From Coptis chinensis (Eukaryota; Streptophyta; Magnoliopsida; Ranunculales; Ranunculaceae): a stretch of 64,000 nucleotides of DNA. Of this stretch, positions 11,117 through 22,908 are shown piece by piece. The DNA lies in NCBI GenBank assembly GCA_015680905.1, contig CM027378.1, positions 40,335,001 through 40,399,000 on the forward strand, in the 5' to 3' direction. Each line of letters starts with the position of its first letter. Position 1 is the stretch's first letter. The notes under the pieces are model-generated. The model saw only the letters and a list, made by a program, of their open reading frames with translations, was not told the origin of the DNA and ran no database searches. A program made the position numbers and the translations under genes.

Positions 11117-12673
11117 TGACACGCGCTCCTTTTATGTGTATGAGATGGTATATGGATGATGTAGACAGATGATGGTTGTTGGACAAAATAGAAGTGTATC
11201 AAAACCTAATTATCCCTCAATAAGTAAAGGATGAGTAGGATATCATTCCACTTTTAAGTGTATGTTATGTGAAGGACAGGACTTTGAGGGATTAAAAACT
11301 ATATGATTGTAGAGATTTTAGATTCTAATGCTAAACTAAACTAAACTAATTAAACTATTGAGGATTTATAGGAGAGGGAATTTAAAAGATTAGAATCCAC
11401 CGTTACCTTTGATCTGTGATATTCTGTTTCATGGTTGTTCTCACAAGTAGACTACAATTAGGCAATCGAGCAATTATCGATGCCCTCTTGGACGAAACAT
11501 CATTAACGAATAACTCTACTTAAGGTTAATCCTACGTTTATGCTATTAATATCTTCTTTCCTTTTATGTGAGCCTGGGTAGATATTCAATGAATCACCAT
11601 CTAAGGCAAACACAAGGAATACTTCCTTTACTCTGAAACACTACATAACTAGAAGAAAAGTAGAGAATAATATTATACTATTCAATTATAATAAATAAAA
11701 CCCTATTCTAGTATTATATTCAATTGTAATAAATAAAACCCTAAACTAGCATGATATTCAATAACAATAAATAAAAATCTTAATCTATACTTCCATCCCC
11801 TGGTCTGGGCAATGAAACTAATAACTAAAAACATAAATAACTAATCTGATTGGAGAATACCATGAACCAGAAGAATCAACGAACCCTAAGCACCGGTTTC
11901 ATCTTCTCCCTTGAAGAAGAAGATTAGCCTTCCATAAAGAAGGAAGAACAGGAAGAACGAGAAGAAGAAGAAGAGTCGAAGAACATAAGACTAGAAAGAC
12001 TAATTTATCAAGACTCGACTAGTTAAAACCGAATCTTTTATTATTAATCTCTCTGCCTCCAGTTCTGGAGACAAGAATGTAAGTGAATTGGCCAGTTTCA
12101 TGAGGCACTTAGGTCTTCTATTTATAGGGGTTACAATGAGTTCTAGAAGCATCCCAAATCGTGGTTTGTTTCCTAATACAAATCAACTTCTTTGAGAGTC
12201 CAACTTCGTTTCCAAAACTGTGAAAGAAGTGGCTACAGTGTCGGTTCATGCGTCTGGATGCACAATCCTTGCGTCTTAGATGCGAACGTCACGTCTAGAC
12301 GCACGATCCTTGCATCCCAGGTGCGAGAGTCTATCTTTCTCTTTTGCTCTATCCTTCTTTCCTCTTTTGTGGGCTTTGGTCCAAGCAAAGAATTCTTTCG
12401 CATTAGGCTTCCAAATAGGCTTTAAAATAGGTCCAAGTTGCATCTTTCATAACTTTAATTCCTTGGCCTTCTCCATGATTGTCCACAGAGTTCGCATGTG
12501 ATCCTTAATGCTCCAAATTGCTCTGTTTTACCCTTTTTTCTCTAATATTCTACAAAACTCTCTTTTTCACCTGTAGAATCATAAAATATAACTTACAAGC
12601 ATTATTAGTCCACTAAGATGGCTAAACAAGAGGTATAATCGAGGGTTAAAATACACTTTTTGAGCACTTATCA
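11117..12673 (-). repeat. 3' LTR of element D
   Basis: About 1.56 kb. Minus-strand start is TGATAAGTGCTCAAAAAGTG and the end is GCGTGTCA. Its right end (about 12437-12673) matches 18047-18281 closely by eye. A polypurine run (GGGGGTTG on the minus strand) adjoins it at 12674. A GC-richer repeated patch lies at 12245-12335. Confidence 0.85.
12245..12335. repeat. Repeated GCGTCT/AGACGC patch in the D LTR
   Basis: Short units around GCGTCT...GATGCG recur: gcgtctggatgcacaatcc, gcgtcttagatgcg, then tctagacgcacgatcc. The cores are partly palindromic. Neighbours are AT-rich. Confidence 0.5.
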
Positions 12674-12690
12674 CAACCCCCAACTAGCAT

Positions 12691-12710
12691 TTTACTAGTC
12701 TCTTAGCAAA
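12691..12710 (-). other. Hairpin next to the polypurine tract of D
   Basis: The minus strand reads TTTGCTAAGAGACTAGTAAA: a 7-bp stem TTTGCTA/TAGTAAA with one G-T pair, followed by GTTGGGGGTTG. It aligns with TTTGCTTG-AGGA-CAAGCAAA in B and G, with a T-A pair replaced by A-T. Confidence 0.55.
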
Positions 12711-14494
12711 TAAGATAAAAAGAGATAAGTGATCAAAATCACATCCTAATAACAAAAATAAAATCCTAACTCACTTTCGTAGGCATCACAATTGCATTTA
12801 CCATATGCAACAAGGCTTTAAACCTTTAAGTTCCCCAAAAAAGACGAGTTATAGTCTCGTGAGGGTTTTCAGGTGATATACTCACAAAATCAATCAATAG
12901 CATGTTCAAGAATGATAGTATTTTTTAGAGAGAGAAATTCCTTACTTCCTTATTGCTTACTCCAACAGACGGTCTCTATTGCTAACTACATTGCTGGAAA
13001 GACTCATAGATTATGATGGGAGATCGTAAAAATTGACAAAATTCTCAATCAAGACTTATGTGTGTACTCAGTCAATCTCCTATACTCTCCTATCCAAGAA
13101 ACGGAATCCCTAGTTTACCACAGGCGGATAATCTCGACTTTAAATCCTCACCGGTCATACTCTTAGAAAAGAATCTCTTAGAAGATGGTCTACTATTTTA
13201 CCTCATGTATGTGGGGAAAAGAATAATGAATACGAACATCCCACATACTACCTTGAAAAACGGACTTCTAGATGACAGTAGTCTCATGGAAAGAATGTCA
13301 ATCACAGATGAAGTGTCGAGTCCTTCACTTTAGCATCCTCTCACCTATTCTATACTTTGTACCATACTGTAGTGATAAGTCATGGGTTGTAATTTGGCTT
13401 GGGTATTGGTTTATGAAGGAAGAGTAAAAAGGATTCAAAGGTTGTTTCTAAAAACACTAAGGGTTTTGCTTCTTTCTTTTGAAAATTTCTTCAAATTCTG
13501 TATTGCAGAGAAAATTCTTCCTTTGTATTGGCTTTTCCATCAATTCTGTTCAACTTCTTTTTTTTCTTTTTGACTTTCTTTTCTATTATTATATATTTTT
13601 CTCTAGCTTAGTGGTATATCCTTGATTAGTATTGGATATGCTTGTTTTCCACTAGGTTCTTTCACTTAGAACAAAATGATGGTCTTCATTGTATCTCTCT
13701 GATATTTTCTTGTAATCTTCATTTTGTTCTTTTTCTTCCTCCTTGTGCCCCTCGTATTCTTAGAAACATATGGGTATGGCTGATAAAGATTTTGGCTATA
13801 CTCCTTGTCTGGAGTTGGGTAAAGGGTAAATGGCTTTATGAAAGAAAATAGCTTATTGTAAGGCTCAAAAGGGTTTAACATGATGGTCCTACTAGGTGGG
13901 ATAAAGGCTGAATGGGTTCATTACTTGACTTATCAGTATGATACTCTATTTCGAATAGACTAAAAAACCTAATGGCTATCTCCCCAATTAATGTCACTTC
14001 GTGATTAACCAAATCAACGAATAATGAGACTATATTATAATGACATAAAGAATTGAAAGATGTTGAGTTACTAAGACTCAGATTTTTCATAAGAAGTCTC
14101 CAAAGAATGGGTATAAAGCTCAAGTCTCACGGGCTAAGTCTAAAAAATCTACTTCTAGTTTACTAGGGGATAAATCTCTCTTTTAGCAAAAGTACACAAA
14201 ACTGACCAAGTACTATGGTGGTGCCTTGATAAAGAATTCTATTAACAAGAACTATGTCCGAGCATAATAAATAGTCTAAGAGGTAATGAAATCAATAATA
14301 TCAACTATCTATCAAACTCAACACAAAGCAGTATAGAATCTATATCCCAGACTCATCATTAAAATTCATTTTTTCTCATGCTACTGATATAGAAACAAAA
14401 TATTTTTGTTTCTATATCATTAGCATTTTTTGTTTTTGAAAACTAATTTTTGAAATTCATTTATCAAGTACACCCTACCCCAACTTAACATATG

Positions 14495-14508
14495 CATTGT
14501 CCTCAATG
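14495..14508 (-). other. AGGA hairpin next to an internal polypurine-like run of D
   Basis: The minus strand reads CATTG-AGGA-CAATG, followed about 15 bases later by GTTGGGGTAGGG. The loop is the same as in B and G but the stem sequence differs. Confidence 0.6.
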
Positions 14509-14740
14509 TATAGAAATTAAGTAAATGAAATGAATGAGAAAAAGGGAAGATGTTACCATTGATGCCGAATTACATGATTCTTTCTCTATCAAATAAAGGT
14601 TAAGCTCACAAAAATAGAGAAAATCATGTATAATTAGTCCAAATCCAAATTAATCCAAAAAATAAGGACATTTCCCTTTACCAAGATTTTTTTTTTTTTT
14701 TTTTTTGTTAGGTCATTTTAAGTCAGATCCCTAAGACTAT

Positions 14741-15232
14741 ATATTATATCACTAGCTTGTAGGCCCGTGCATACGCACTAAATCTTTTGAAAACATTTAG
14801 ATTTTTTTTAGAAAATTGGGACTACCATTTTTTTTTCCAAATAAGCTAGCCCGTTTAATTTTCTAATAAATTGTTTTAAATAAAGTTTTAATTAAATTTA
14901 AAAAACCCATTTTTTCAATTGGGAGAGAGATCCTGTTTTAATAGGAGAATAATTCTCATTTTAATTAAATATGCTAGATTTTCTCTTTTCAATAAGGGAG
15001 GAATTCCCATTTTAATAGGAGAATGATTCCCACTTTAATTAGAAGTGTTATAATTTGTTTTAATAGGATAGGAATTCCCGTTATAATAGGAGATGAATTC
15101 CATTGTAAAAAAAAATATTCTCATTTTTCAAATAGGAAAGAAATTCCCATTTTAATAGGAGATGACGTGGAATTTTAATAGAGCTCGAAAAATACCCTTG
15201 TGGGAGCTTTAATATTAAAATATAGATATATT
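14741..15232. repeat. AT-rich dispersed repeat with ATTTTAATAGGAGA modules
   Basis: A distinct AT-rich block starts near actatatattatatcactag and ends near aatatagatatattatcaa. Inside it, a module like aattcccattttaatagga recurs at about 14935, 15010, 15072 and 15140. The class is unclear: a MITE or another short interspersed element. It separates D's coding part from its non-coding 3' region. Confidence 0.45.
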
Positions 15233-15233
15233 A

Positions 15234-15795
15234 TCAATTTGGAGTGAGGAGATCAGATTTTCTTACCCAAATCTGACGAATGTTTGGAGGACGAGGAGGT
15301 CTCACCTTGTGGGTCGTCAAAAATACTCCTTGATATGTTGGAAAGATTGTTGGTGAAGTTGCTTCTCTACCTTGAACTATTTCAGGTCTGATGATTATGT
15401 GATAGGCCTTGTGGTTCCTCTGTGTAGAAGATTGACAAAAATCTTTCTTTCTAACAGGACAATAGTATCTGATGTGCCTTTTACCACCACAGTAATGATA
15501 ATGGATGTTTGCCTGACTGCGCTCAAGGTGGGTGGTAGACTGATTCACATACTTCTCTCATTCAGACAATGATGGTGTAAAAGAAGCTTCAACAGTGCAA
15601 TGCTTCTTATCAATATGGTCCACTTTCTGCTTCAGAAGACTCATTTCAGTTTCTAGATTCTGTTGTTTTTCCAAAACTTCTTTAAGTTGATTTTCTAGCA
15701 ACTGATTTTTCTGGGCAGAAGTCTGTTGTTCATCCTTAAATGTACAGTTCATCTTCTCAAGATATGATACTCTCTCTGCCAATTTTCCATTCTGC
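15234..15795 (-). pseudogene. Coiled-coil plus zinc-knuckle gag fragment of Copia type within D (fossil)
   Basis: The minus strand encodes a heptad-rich segment (LAERVSYLEKMNC, NQLLENQLKEVLEKQQNLE, LKQKVDHIDKKH), then a CCHC-like knuckle (YCGGKRHIRYYCPV). This layout resembles the C-terminal half of SIRE/Maximus-type Copia gag, not Gypsy gag. It sits directly after the Gypsy protease block of D. It may be a fused or captured segment, or the remnant of a Copia insertion. Fossil. Confidence 0.55.
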
Positions 15796-15839
15796 TCACT
15801 TAAATCCTGAATTTTTTGTAGAGTTTTTCAAGAACAACA

Positions 15840-16731
15840 GACTTCTATAGATTGAGCACTCAAGTTTATCACAATTTTCTATAGATTGAGCACTCTCAAT
15901 TGTATCTTCAAATGAGAAGAATTCTTGTATCATGCTATCAAGGAAGTACACCTCTCCACCTTCGGCGTCATCATAATCCTTATGCAACAGGTGAAAGATA
16001 TTTATGTCCATGGACATCTTACCAAAGTTGATATTCATTTCACCATTGTGACAATTTATCAAAGCTTTTGCGGTAGCGAGGAAAGATCGGCCTAGAATAA
16101 TTGGCATTTTATCAAAGGCCTCCTGGGTGTCTATCACAATGAAATCCACTAGATAGTAGAAATCGGCTACTTGAACAAGAACATCCTCAACTATGCCTTT
16201 GGGAATCTTGGTAGAATGGTTAGCCAACTTCAATTTGACTTTTGTAGGCTTTAGGTTCTCCAGGCCTAACGCTTGGTACACATGATATGGCAAGAGATTA
16301 ACACTAGCACTAAGATCTAAAAGTGCATTACCTGTGAATTTTTCTCCTATCTTGCATGATATTATAGGACTTCCTGGATCTTTGAGCTTGACTGGAGCTT
16401 GCTGATGGATAATAGATGTTGTTTGTCCAGCTAGAAACGCTCGCTTTGGAACATGAGTATTTCTCTTTATGTTGCATGCATCCTTCAAGAATTTGGCATA
16501 TGATGGCAACTACTTGATGGCTATGAGAAAGGGGATATTTATTTTATCTTTCTCAAATGCCTCCTTCATCTCTAAAAATTGCTTGTCCTTTTTGCTTTGA
16601 GCAAAAAACATAGGAAAAGGTGTTTTTGGTACAAACACATCAGCATGTGTCTGCTCTTCTTTCTCTTTGGCATTCTTGCATATCTTGTCCTGGTTATCTT
16701 GACAAATGGGAGTGGAAAGGATTTCTCCCAC
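15840..16731 (-). pseudogene. Element D retropepsin region (fossil)
   Basis: The minus strand shows MPSYAKFLKDACNIKRN, KDPGSPIISCKIGEK, then the active-site block ALLDLSASVNLLPYHVYQAL and the flap-side PIILGRSFLATAKALINCHN. This is the aspartic protease of Gypsy elements close to Tat and Athila, where the usual site is DLGASVNLLP. Upstream sits a KTPFPMFFAQSKKDKQFLE linker. Fossil. Confidence 0.85.
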
Positions 16732-16944
16732 TTCCTTTCAAACTTCATTTCAAATCTTGACCAATTGCTCTGTAGCAATGTCATCATGAGAAGGTAAGTC
16801 AACCTTGTTGTCTATCTTCAATCTTGATATGAGAGTAGTAACTGAGCTGACATGATCATGGAGGTGATCAGTACTAGAAGTTGACCCAATGTGGCATACA
16901 TCTTCACTGCTCAATATTGGTTCCAATAAGCTAGGTTGAGGGGC

Positions 16945-18046
16945 TTATGTCTTTACAGGCAAAGCAGTAGTGAGTTGGTCGACCTTAGCCTCTAGAGACT
17001 CCATTCTAGAACATTGACTTGCCTGAGATTGCTGGAGATTGAGCTGAGAATGTGCAAGAAGCTCTAGAACACTTCCAAACTTCTTATTCTTCTCTGATAG
17101 CAAAGCAATATCATTCACCAGGTTAGCAGGTGCGGCATAATTTCTCATAGGATTAGGCATTAACTCTCCTCTTGTATTAGAATTTTGCTGAGAGTATAAT
17201 TATTGTTGAGGAACCAACTACAAAGCTTGACTTGTCTGTGGAATATAACTTTGATCTTGAGAACCGGGGGTCCAGCGTTCTGTCTCCAATAATTGCCTTG
17301 AAAGTTATTACCACCTTGGTTGGGCCTCTGAAATGAGTTCATATTGTACTCTCCAACTAATGCATGTTGATAATAAATAGGACATTCTAGAGTTGCATGG
17401 AAAGTGTCCGAACAGACTTCGCAGTATCGGCTAGTTTGCATGACTGGGAGAGATTAAGCTTGAGACTTGTTATTCTTGGAAGGATTCATGGAGAACTCGT
17501 TGAATTTCTTACTTAGAGTTTCAATGCTGGTGGCCAGGCTGGCCAATGTAGACTTCAGTTCTTGATCTGATTGTTCATGTGCTTGGTAACCAAATTGCTT
17601 TGGCTCCCCTTCCATTCTAGCTACATCCTCGTTGCTAGTAATCCATTGTTGTGTTTCTTCAGCTAAATTCTCTAGAAAGTTGTAAGCTTCCTCTCTATCC
17701 ATTGATGTAAACTTGCCTTTGTGCATTGACTGTATCATCTGCTTGTTCATCATCGAGAGTCCTTGATAGAAAAAATGAGCCAGTGTGCTCTTGTCGTATC
17801 CATGAAGTGGACACGAGACTAGCAGATTGTTGAATCGCTCCCAACTATAATGATATTCTTCAGTCGCTTTTCTTTGAAATTATTGATAGCTTGCTGCATG
17901 GCATCACTCTTCTGGGGTGGGTAAACCTTGTTCATAAACTTCACTCTCAACTTCTCCCAGTTGCCTACTGAATTAATCGGGTGTGCAGTTAACCATTCGG
18001 AGGCTTTACCTTCGAGTGAGAGCAGAAAAAGAATCAACTTGATACT
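16945..18046 (-). pseudogene. Element D gag region (fossil)
   Basis: The gag core reads LEGKASEWLTAHPINSVGNW, then VKFMNKVYPPQK. Further on are HKGKFTSMDREEAYNFLENL, a knuckle-like CEVCSDTFHATLECPIYYQH, and an asparagine/glycine-rich stretch. The final part (MPNPMRNYAAPANLVNDIA) is coiled and glutamine-rich. Gag forms the particle. Fossil. Confidence 0.82.
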
Positions 18047-18281
18047 CGCATCTTTCATAGCTTCAATTCCTTGGCCTTCTCCATGATTGTCCACGGGCTT
18101 CGCATGTGATCCTTAATGCTCCGAATTGCTCTGTTTTACCCCTTTTTCTCTAATATTCTATAAAACTCTCTTTTTCACCTATAGAATCATAAAACATAAC
18201 TTACAAGCACTATTAGTCCACTAAGATGGCTAAACAAGTGGTATAATCAAGGGTTAAAATGCACTTTTTGAGCACTTATCA
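18047..18281 (-). repeat. Right LTR piece of element D
   Basis: It matches 12437-12673 in order and ends agcacttatca at the insertion border. It is a partial LTR. The two copies differ at only a few sites, which suggests a modest age. Confidence 0.8.
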
Positions 18282-18286
18282 CTTAC

Positions 18287-19064
18287 CCTTGAATTTGGTA
18301 GGCACACTCCTTTCGCCTTAATTAGTGTCATCTTGGCACTTCCTATTTCCTTTAGCACTTGAGCCTTCCACAACATTGGCCTTTGCCACTATGGGATACT
18401 TGCCCTTCTTATTAGATAAACAGTTATCTTCCTCTATCCTTAGACAAACAATCAGTTCTTCAAGATTCAAATCTTTGTGTTTATGCTTAAGATAGTTATT
18501 AAAATCCTTCCAAGATGGTGGTAATTTCTCAATCATAGCAGCCACTTGGAAATATTCTCCTATGATCATTCCTTCAGTAATGACATCATGGAGGATTACT
18601 TGAAGTTCTTGGACTTGGCTTATGATGGTCTTGCTATCCGTCATTTTGAAATCAAGAAACCTGCCAACTATGAATTTCTTCATGCCAGCATCTTCAGTCT
18701 TGTATTTCTTGTCCAAGGAATCCCAAAGTTCTTTAGCTATTTTGAACACACTATACACATTGTATAATGAGTCAGCCAACCCGCTAAGGACATAATTTCT
18801 ACACAAGAAATCAGCATGAAACCAAGCATCTTTTGCCAAAACCTTCTTCTTGTCGGTTTCATCAGGACATACATCAGGAGCCTTATCTCACAAAAACCTT
18901 GCCAAGTTAAGGGTGGTCAAATAGAAGAGCATTTTCTGTTGCCAGCGCTTGAAATTAGTTCCATTGAAATTTTCAGGCTTCTCCCCATGAGGAACAAAAT
19001 GGGGAACAACATTGGGGACTGCAACAGGAATAGGAACAACAGGAGTAACTAGTGGTGTTGTCAT
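18287..19064 (-). pseudogene. Copia C gag region (fossil)
   Basis: The minus strand starts at the ATG ending at 19064 (MTTPLVTPVVPIPVAV), then NFNGTNFKRWQQKMLFYLTT, a standard Copia gag opening. It continues with LWDSLDKKYKTEDAGMKKFI, IEKLPPSWKDFNNYLKHKHK and LEELIVCLRIEEDN (UBN2-type gag). It continues into the zinc knuckle at 11111 on the far side of D. Fossil. Confidence 0.88.
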
Positions 19065-19164
19065 TTATGAAATAGAAACACACCTTGTTAATCCTCAAAA
19101 AAGAAAAGAAAATACAAACAAATTTTGTTCAATAAAGAAGAAGAAGAAGATATATATCTTAAGT

Positions 19165-19726
19165 TGTTAGGAATATACAACTTAAATGTACTTACTCTTT
19201 ACTAATCACCAAATAGTACAAACATTTTCCTTGTAAGTGTCTTATACTTCTTTGTTAAATTCGAGCCTAGTGTAGAAACATTATGTCCTTAAGACAGATT
19301 TTCCCCTACACGGTGCTTGAAGGTTGATGAGAAATTGTCTCCCAAGATAGAACGAATTTCCTTCTACAGAAAGCAGCACTCAATCCTATAGAATTAGCGA
19401 ACACAACATACTATTTGACTAAGAATAGAAGAAGAAGAGAAAGATCAGAAATGTGTTATTTGGTGTGTCTTTCTCTCCAAATTTGTCCACTATTTATAGG
19501 TGAGTTGTGCCTTTTCGAAACAGCACAGTGACTCTTGGAAAAAGTTAGGCAACTCTTTGAAAAGTCACATGTTTCGAAAGGACGTACCATTTCGGCATAA
19601 AGCACTGTTTCAAACCAATGTCTATTTTGAAAGGTCGCACCTTTTCGACATAATGTACTATTTCGAACTAGTGCACCCTTTCAAAAATGTGTATCTCACT
19701 TTGTTGTTTCAAGAGAAACTAACTAG
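19165..19726 (-). repeat. 5' LTR of Copia element C, left part
   Basis: It starts tgttaggaatatacaac, like 6570, and follows that LTR up to aactaactag. The rest is at 34811-35025, beyond element B. It includes the TTTCGAAA array. Confidence 0.9.
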
Positions 19727-19924
19727 CCTGTTCGACCCAATTTGGATTGGGCTTGGTTTAAAAAATAAGAAGTCTGTAGTCCAAAAAGAATATACACAGC
19801 ACCTAAGCCCAAGCCCAAGCCCAAGCCCAGACCCATACCTCAACCCTACCCGAGTCGGTTGGTCAGACGTATGGCAGAGGCAGCATGCGCGCGCGCGTGT
19901 GTGTTTCTTGTTGAGCTTGACTGC
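19727..19924. other. Unclassified insert in the C LTR, left part
   Basis: Compared with the other LTR, about 200 bp here and about 60 bp at 34750-34810 are extra, and B lies inside them. Possible duplication: aactag (19721-19726) and aattag (34811-34816). It contains tandem caagcc repeats (19805-19830) and a GC/GT run (19886-19905). Element class unknown. Confidence 0.5.
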
Positions 19925-21301
19925 TGATATAATAAAAAATATGCTTTTACTCCTATTTAGTTAAAGAGACTAGGAAGAAGTAAACTATAATTCTAATATT
20001 TTATATCAAAGTTCTACTCTCAAATTATCATGTAATAAAACTAGAGTAAGAATTCGTTCCACTCCTAATTCCTTAGATATTTAACTAATTCCACTAATGA
20101 TGAACAATTAAACAACATGAGAGTAATGATTTTAAATAGAACTAATATGGTGAAAACTAATATTGAATATATTCTAAATTAAACTAGGGCAATTAAGTAT
20201 TAAGATGTGAAAATGAAGAAGGAATTAGGGAGATTTGAAATCCACCTTGATTACTCCTTAACATGGTAGTATAGAATTGGTTGCAACCCTAATCTTTATG
20301 TTTCACACATGGGTCAACATAAAGGTTAGGTCTTTCTTATCCCTAAATATTCATGGTATCTCTAGCCAACTAATAATTAGTATCAGAGGAAGTTGAAGCC
20401 CATTCTCATGGTGAATGAACTACCCTCTAGTCTAGGTTTATTTTACTTATTGCTAAATAGAAAACCCTAGACTTGAAGCTCTTTAATACAACTTATCTAT
20501 ACTAGAATATCAAGTCTTCATCAAAGCTTCAAACAAACCTCTCTAATGGAGGTTTAGCTATGATTCATTAGACTATCATGAATTAAATAATTAGAAAAAG
20601 AAGACATAATTAAATGAATATTTGTATTAAAAATAAATTGAATTGTTTTAATGGTGGCTAGGCTAAGAAACATAAACTCTAAAAACTATATTGAACTAAA
20701 GAGAAGAGGTATGAGAGAGTTTAGAGTTTTGCCTTAGTCCTTTTTATATAGGAGAGGGTTAGGTTTACAATTTCGTGGATGGGCTTTGGAGCTATGTTTT
20801 GGGCCACTAAATCAAGCCCAAAATCTAATTACATAAGTCCAAAAGGGTTTCTCTGCTGGAAATTACTGCAATACCCTTTTCATCCTCCTTTTGCTAGTCG
20901 GATTGGATCAAGGCCTAGACCATTAGAAACCTCTTTCCGAGCTGGTCGGTTTGACATATAATAGGTCCAATTCTGAGGACTGAATCCAAAGATATGGCCT
21001 ATGGAAGTTATGTTGACTTTTACGCTCTATTTCTGTCCGCATTGACTTTGACTTTTCAGCTTTGAATGAGCTTTAAAAAGACTTTTTCTGTTTGAAACTT
21101 GGGCTTTAACCATAGAACTTTTTTAGCAACCAATTTGACTCCTCTCTCTTGCAAAAGTGACATCTTTCTTCGCATAGCTGACTCCAAGACCTGAAATACA
21201 CAAAAGTACGTAAATAGTACTAACTCTTATTTATTATAAACATAATTGGTCTAAGTGTAATATTATTAAGGGGTTAAAACTACAGTTTTGGGCTCTTATC
21301 A
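19925..21301 (-). repeat. 3' LTR of element B
   Basis: 1.38 kb. It matches 33071-34749 apart from the MITE there. Minus-strand start is TGATAAGAGCCCAAAACTGT. The polypurine tract TTTGGGGGTGATT precedes it on the minus strand. Confidence 0.9.
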
Positions 21302-21320
21302 AATCACCCCCAAATAGCAT

Positions 21321-21340
21321 TTTGCTTGTCCTCAAGCAAA
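21321..21340 (-). other. AGGA hairpin at the polypurine tract of B
   Basis: Minus strand TTTGCTTG-AGGA-CAAGCAAA, an 8-bp perfect stem, then ATGCTATTTGGGGGTGATT and the LTR start. Confidence 0.7.
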
Positions 21341-22812
21341 TATGAGAAATTAAAATAAGGGACCAAAAATGAAGTTCCAACTAATCTCGTTTCGCCGAGG
21401 GCGATTGCATTGACCATATGCAATAAGGCCTTAAACCACTAGGATTTCCATAGTGGACTAGTTATAGCCTCATGAGAGTTTTCCAGAGAAGATACTCACA
21501 AGCTTCATTTATACTACAATGACTAAGAAATAAAATTAATGTTTCCTTATTTATTCTCATACATCTACACATCTCACTAGCAATGAATAAAGAATAATCA
21601 ATTCGAAACCTAAACTAATATGTGCATAATAATCAATTCAAATCATCTATGAAATGCAATAACAGATCCGTTTATGAAACTTTGGAATAACGTCCTTAAG
21701 TAGGTCCTCACAAATATGCCAAAACAAAAATACTCTGATTTTTTCACTCAAGTTTCGCTCACTCCAGTGTATAGTAGGCACACTTTTCCTCATAATCTCA
21801 ATGACGTACAAGGGAGCCGAGGATCAAACACATCTGCCACTTACTATCACACCAACCTATTCTTAATTGAGCCAGAGGTCTTTATTAGGTGTTGCGGGGA
21901 TTAGATGATGGTTTAAGAAAGAAGGAATTGAATGGATATTCAAATGGACAAGTCTGAGATAATAGGATCCTTAAAATATGTAACCAGAGAAAACCTTATT
22001 CTAACTTTGCTTCTACACTTTGTTTCCATCCTTAGCCATTTTTTATTTTTTATTTTGGCTTTTGACTCCTTTGATTATGATTTTGGAGTTCTAACTTTTT
22101 ATTTTATTTATTTATTTATTTTTCTTTCCTTTGGATGGAAACTTTCTTTTATTTTCTTATTTGAAGCAACTAACAAATTCTAGGTTTTCCACAGGTCTTT
22201 CTCTTTTCTTTTCTCCATTTCTTCTTACTTCTAAGACTCATTCAAGATGGGTAGGCTGATTTTTATTTTTATTTTGTTTTTATAAAAGAGTAAAAGATTT
22301 GTGGTTTATGAAAAGGCTAAAGAAATGCTCAGAGGGGCGACTAGTAGAAAATAATTTCATATAGGTTTGAATTTCTGGCTATATCAATCCAAAAATTAAA
22401 TGGCCTACATTCTCGCTTAGGATATGGTATAGTGATCAAGCAAGTGGACGTGTGATTTCTCTATTCATAATTTACTTCTCCCTTATGTCATTACTCAGAT
22501 ATTTAACTCATATAAGACTTTTAGGCTATATTCTCACAGGATTTGTAGAATAAGTATTCTAGTCTAGATTTCAGAAACTTACTGCCAATACAAACATAGA
22601 TGTTCATGCAATATATTTATGCAAAGATTCAATGACTATTACCTACCTATTAACCTAAGTTTCTAAAAACTATTCCAATTTAAGAGCTAAAGTGAAACTT
22701 CTAGACTACTATCATCACAGAAAAAGAAACAATACCAATATTCATAAGTGCATAGTATAAATACTTTTTATTTATATTTTTATCATTTTTTAATTTTTTA
22801 CTAGAAAGCAAA

Positions 22813-22816
<4 letters not shown>

Positions 22817-22862
<46 letters not shown>
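22817..22862. repeat. (AT)n microsatellite
   Basis: 23 perfect AT units inside the 3' region of element B. Confidence 0.95.
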
Positions 22863-22864
<2 letters not shown>

Positions 22865-22908
22865 TTTAAATTACCCGTGTTTTTATGCCACCCCCAAACA
22901 AAAACATG

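Larger units (their letters stand above)
12674..14740 (-). other. Non-coding 3' region of element D, with two AGGA-type hairpins
   Basis: This is the long non-coding stretch between the coding part and the 3' LTR. It shares blocks with B and G, for example catatgcaacaaggc at 12802 and gagttatagtctcgtgag at 12845. A hairpin adjoins the polypurine tract (12691-12710) and a second adjoins an internal polypurine-like run (14495-14508). A T-run is at 14687-14706. No coding frame is supported. Confidence 0.65.
11117..18281 (-). mobile_element. Element D: Gypsy element with gag and protease only, nested in C
   Basis: Ends are TGACACGC on the left and ATCA on the right, with a 5-bp duplication CTTAT (11112-11116) and CTTAC (18282-18286) that differs at one base. 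Outside it, the Copia gag reads through KFKGK into CYNCGKAGH, which confirms the insertion. Parts on the minus strand are a partial right LTR (18047-18281), gag (to about 16945), a linker and retropepsin (16731-15840), a coiled-coil plus zinc-knuckle segment of different origin (15795-15234), non-coding sequence, and a full LTR (11117-12673). No reverse transcriptase or integrase was recognised, so it would depend on enzymes in trans. It is broken, with several breaks, and is younger than C. Confidence 0.85.

Noticed and set aside
22817-22862. (AT)n run as a regulatory element
   Set aside because: A plain microsatellite in a non-coding part of element B; absent from G.
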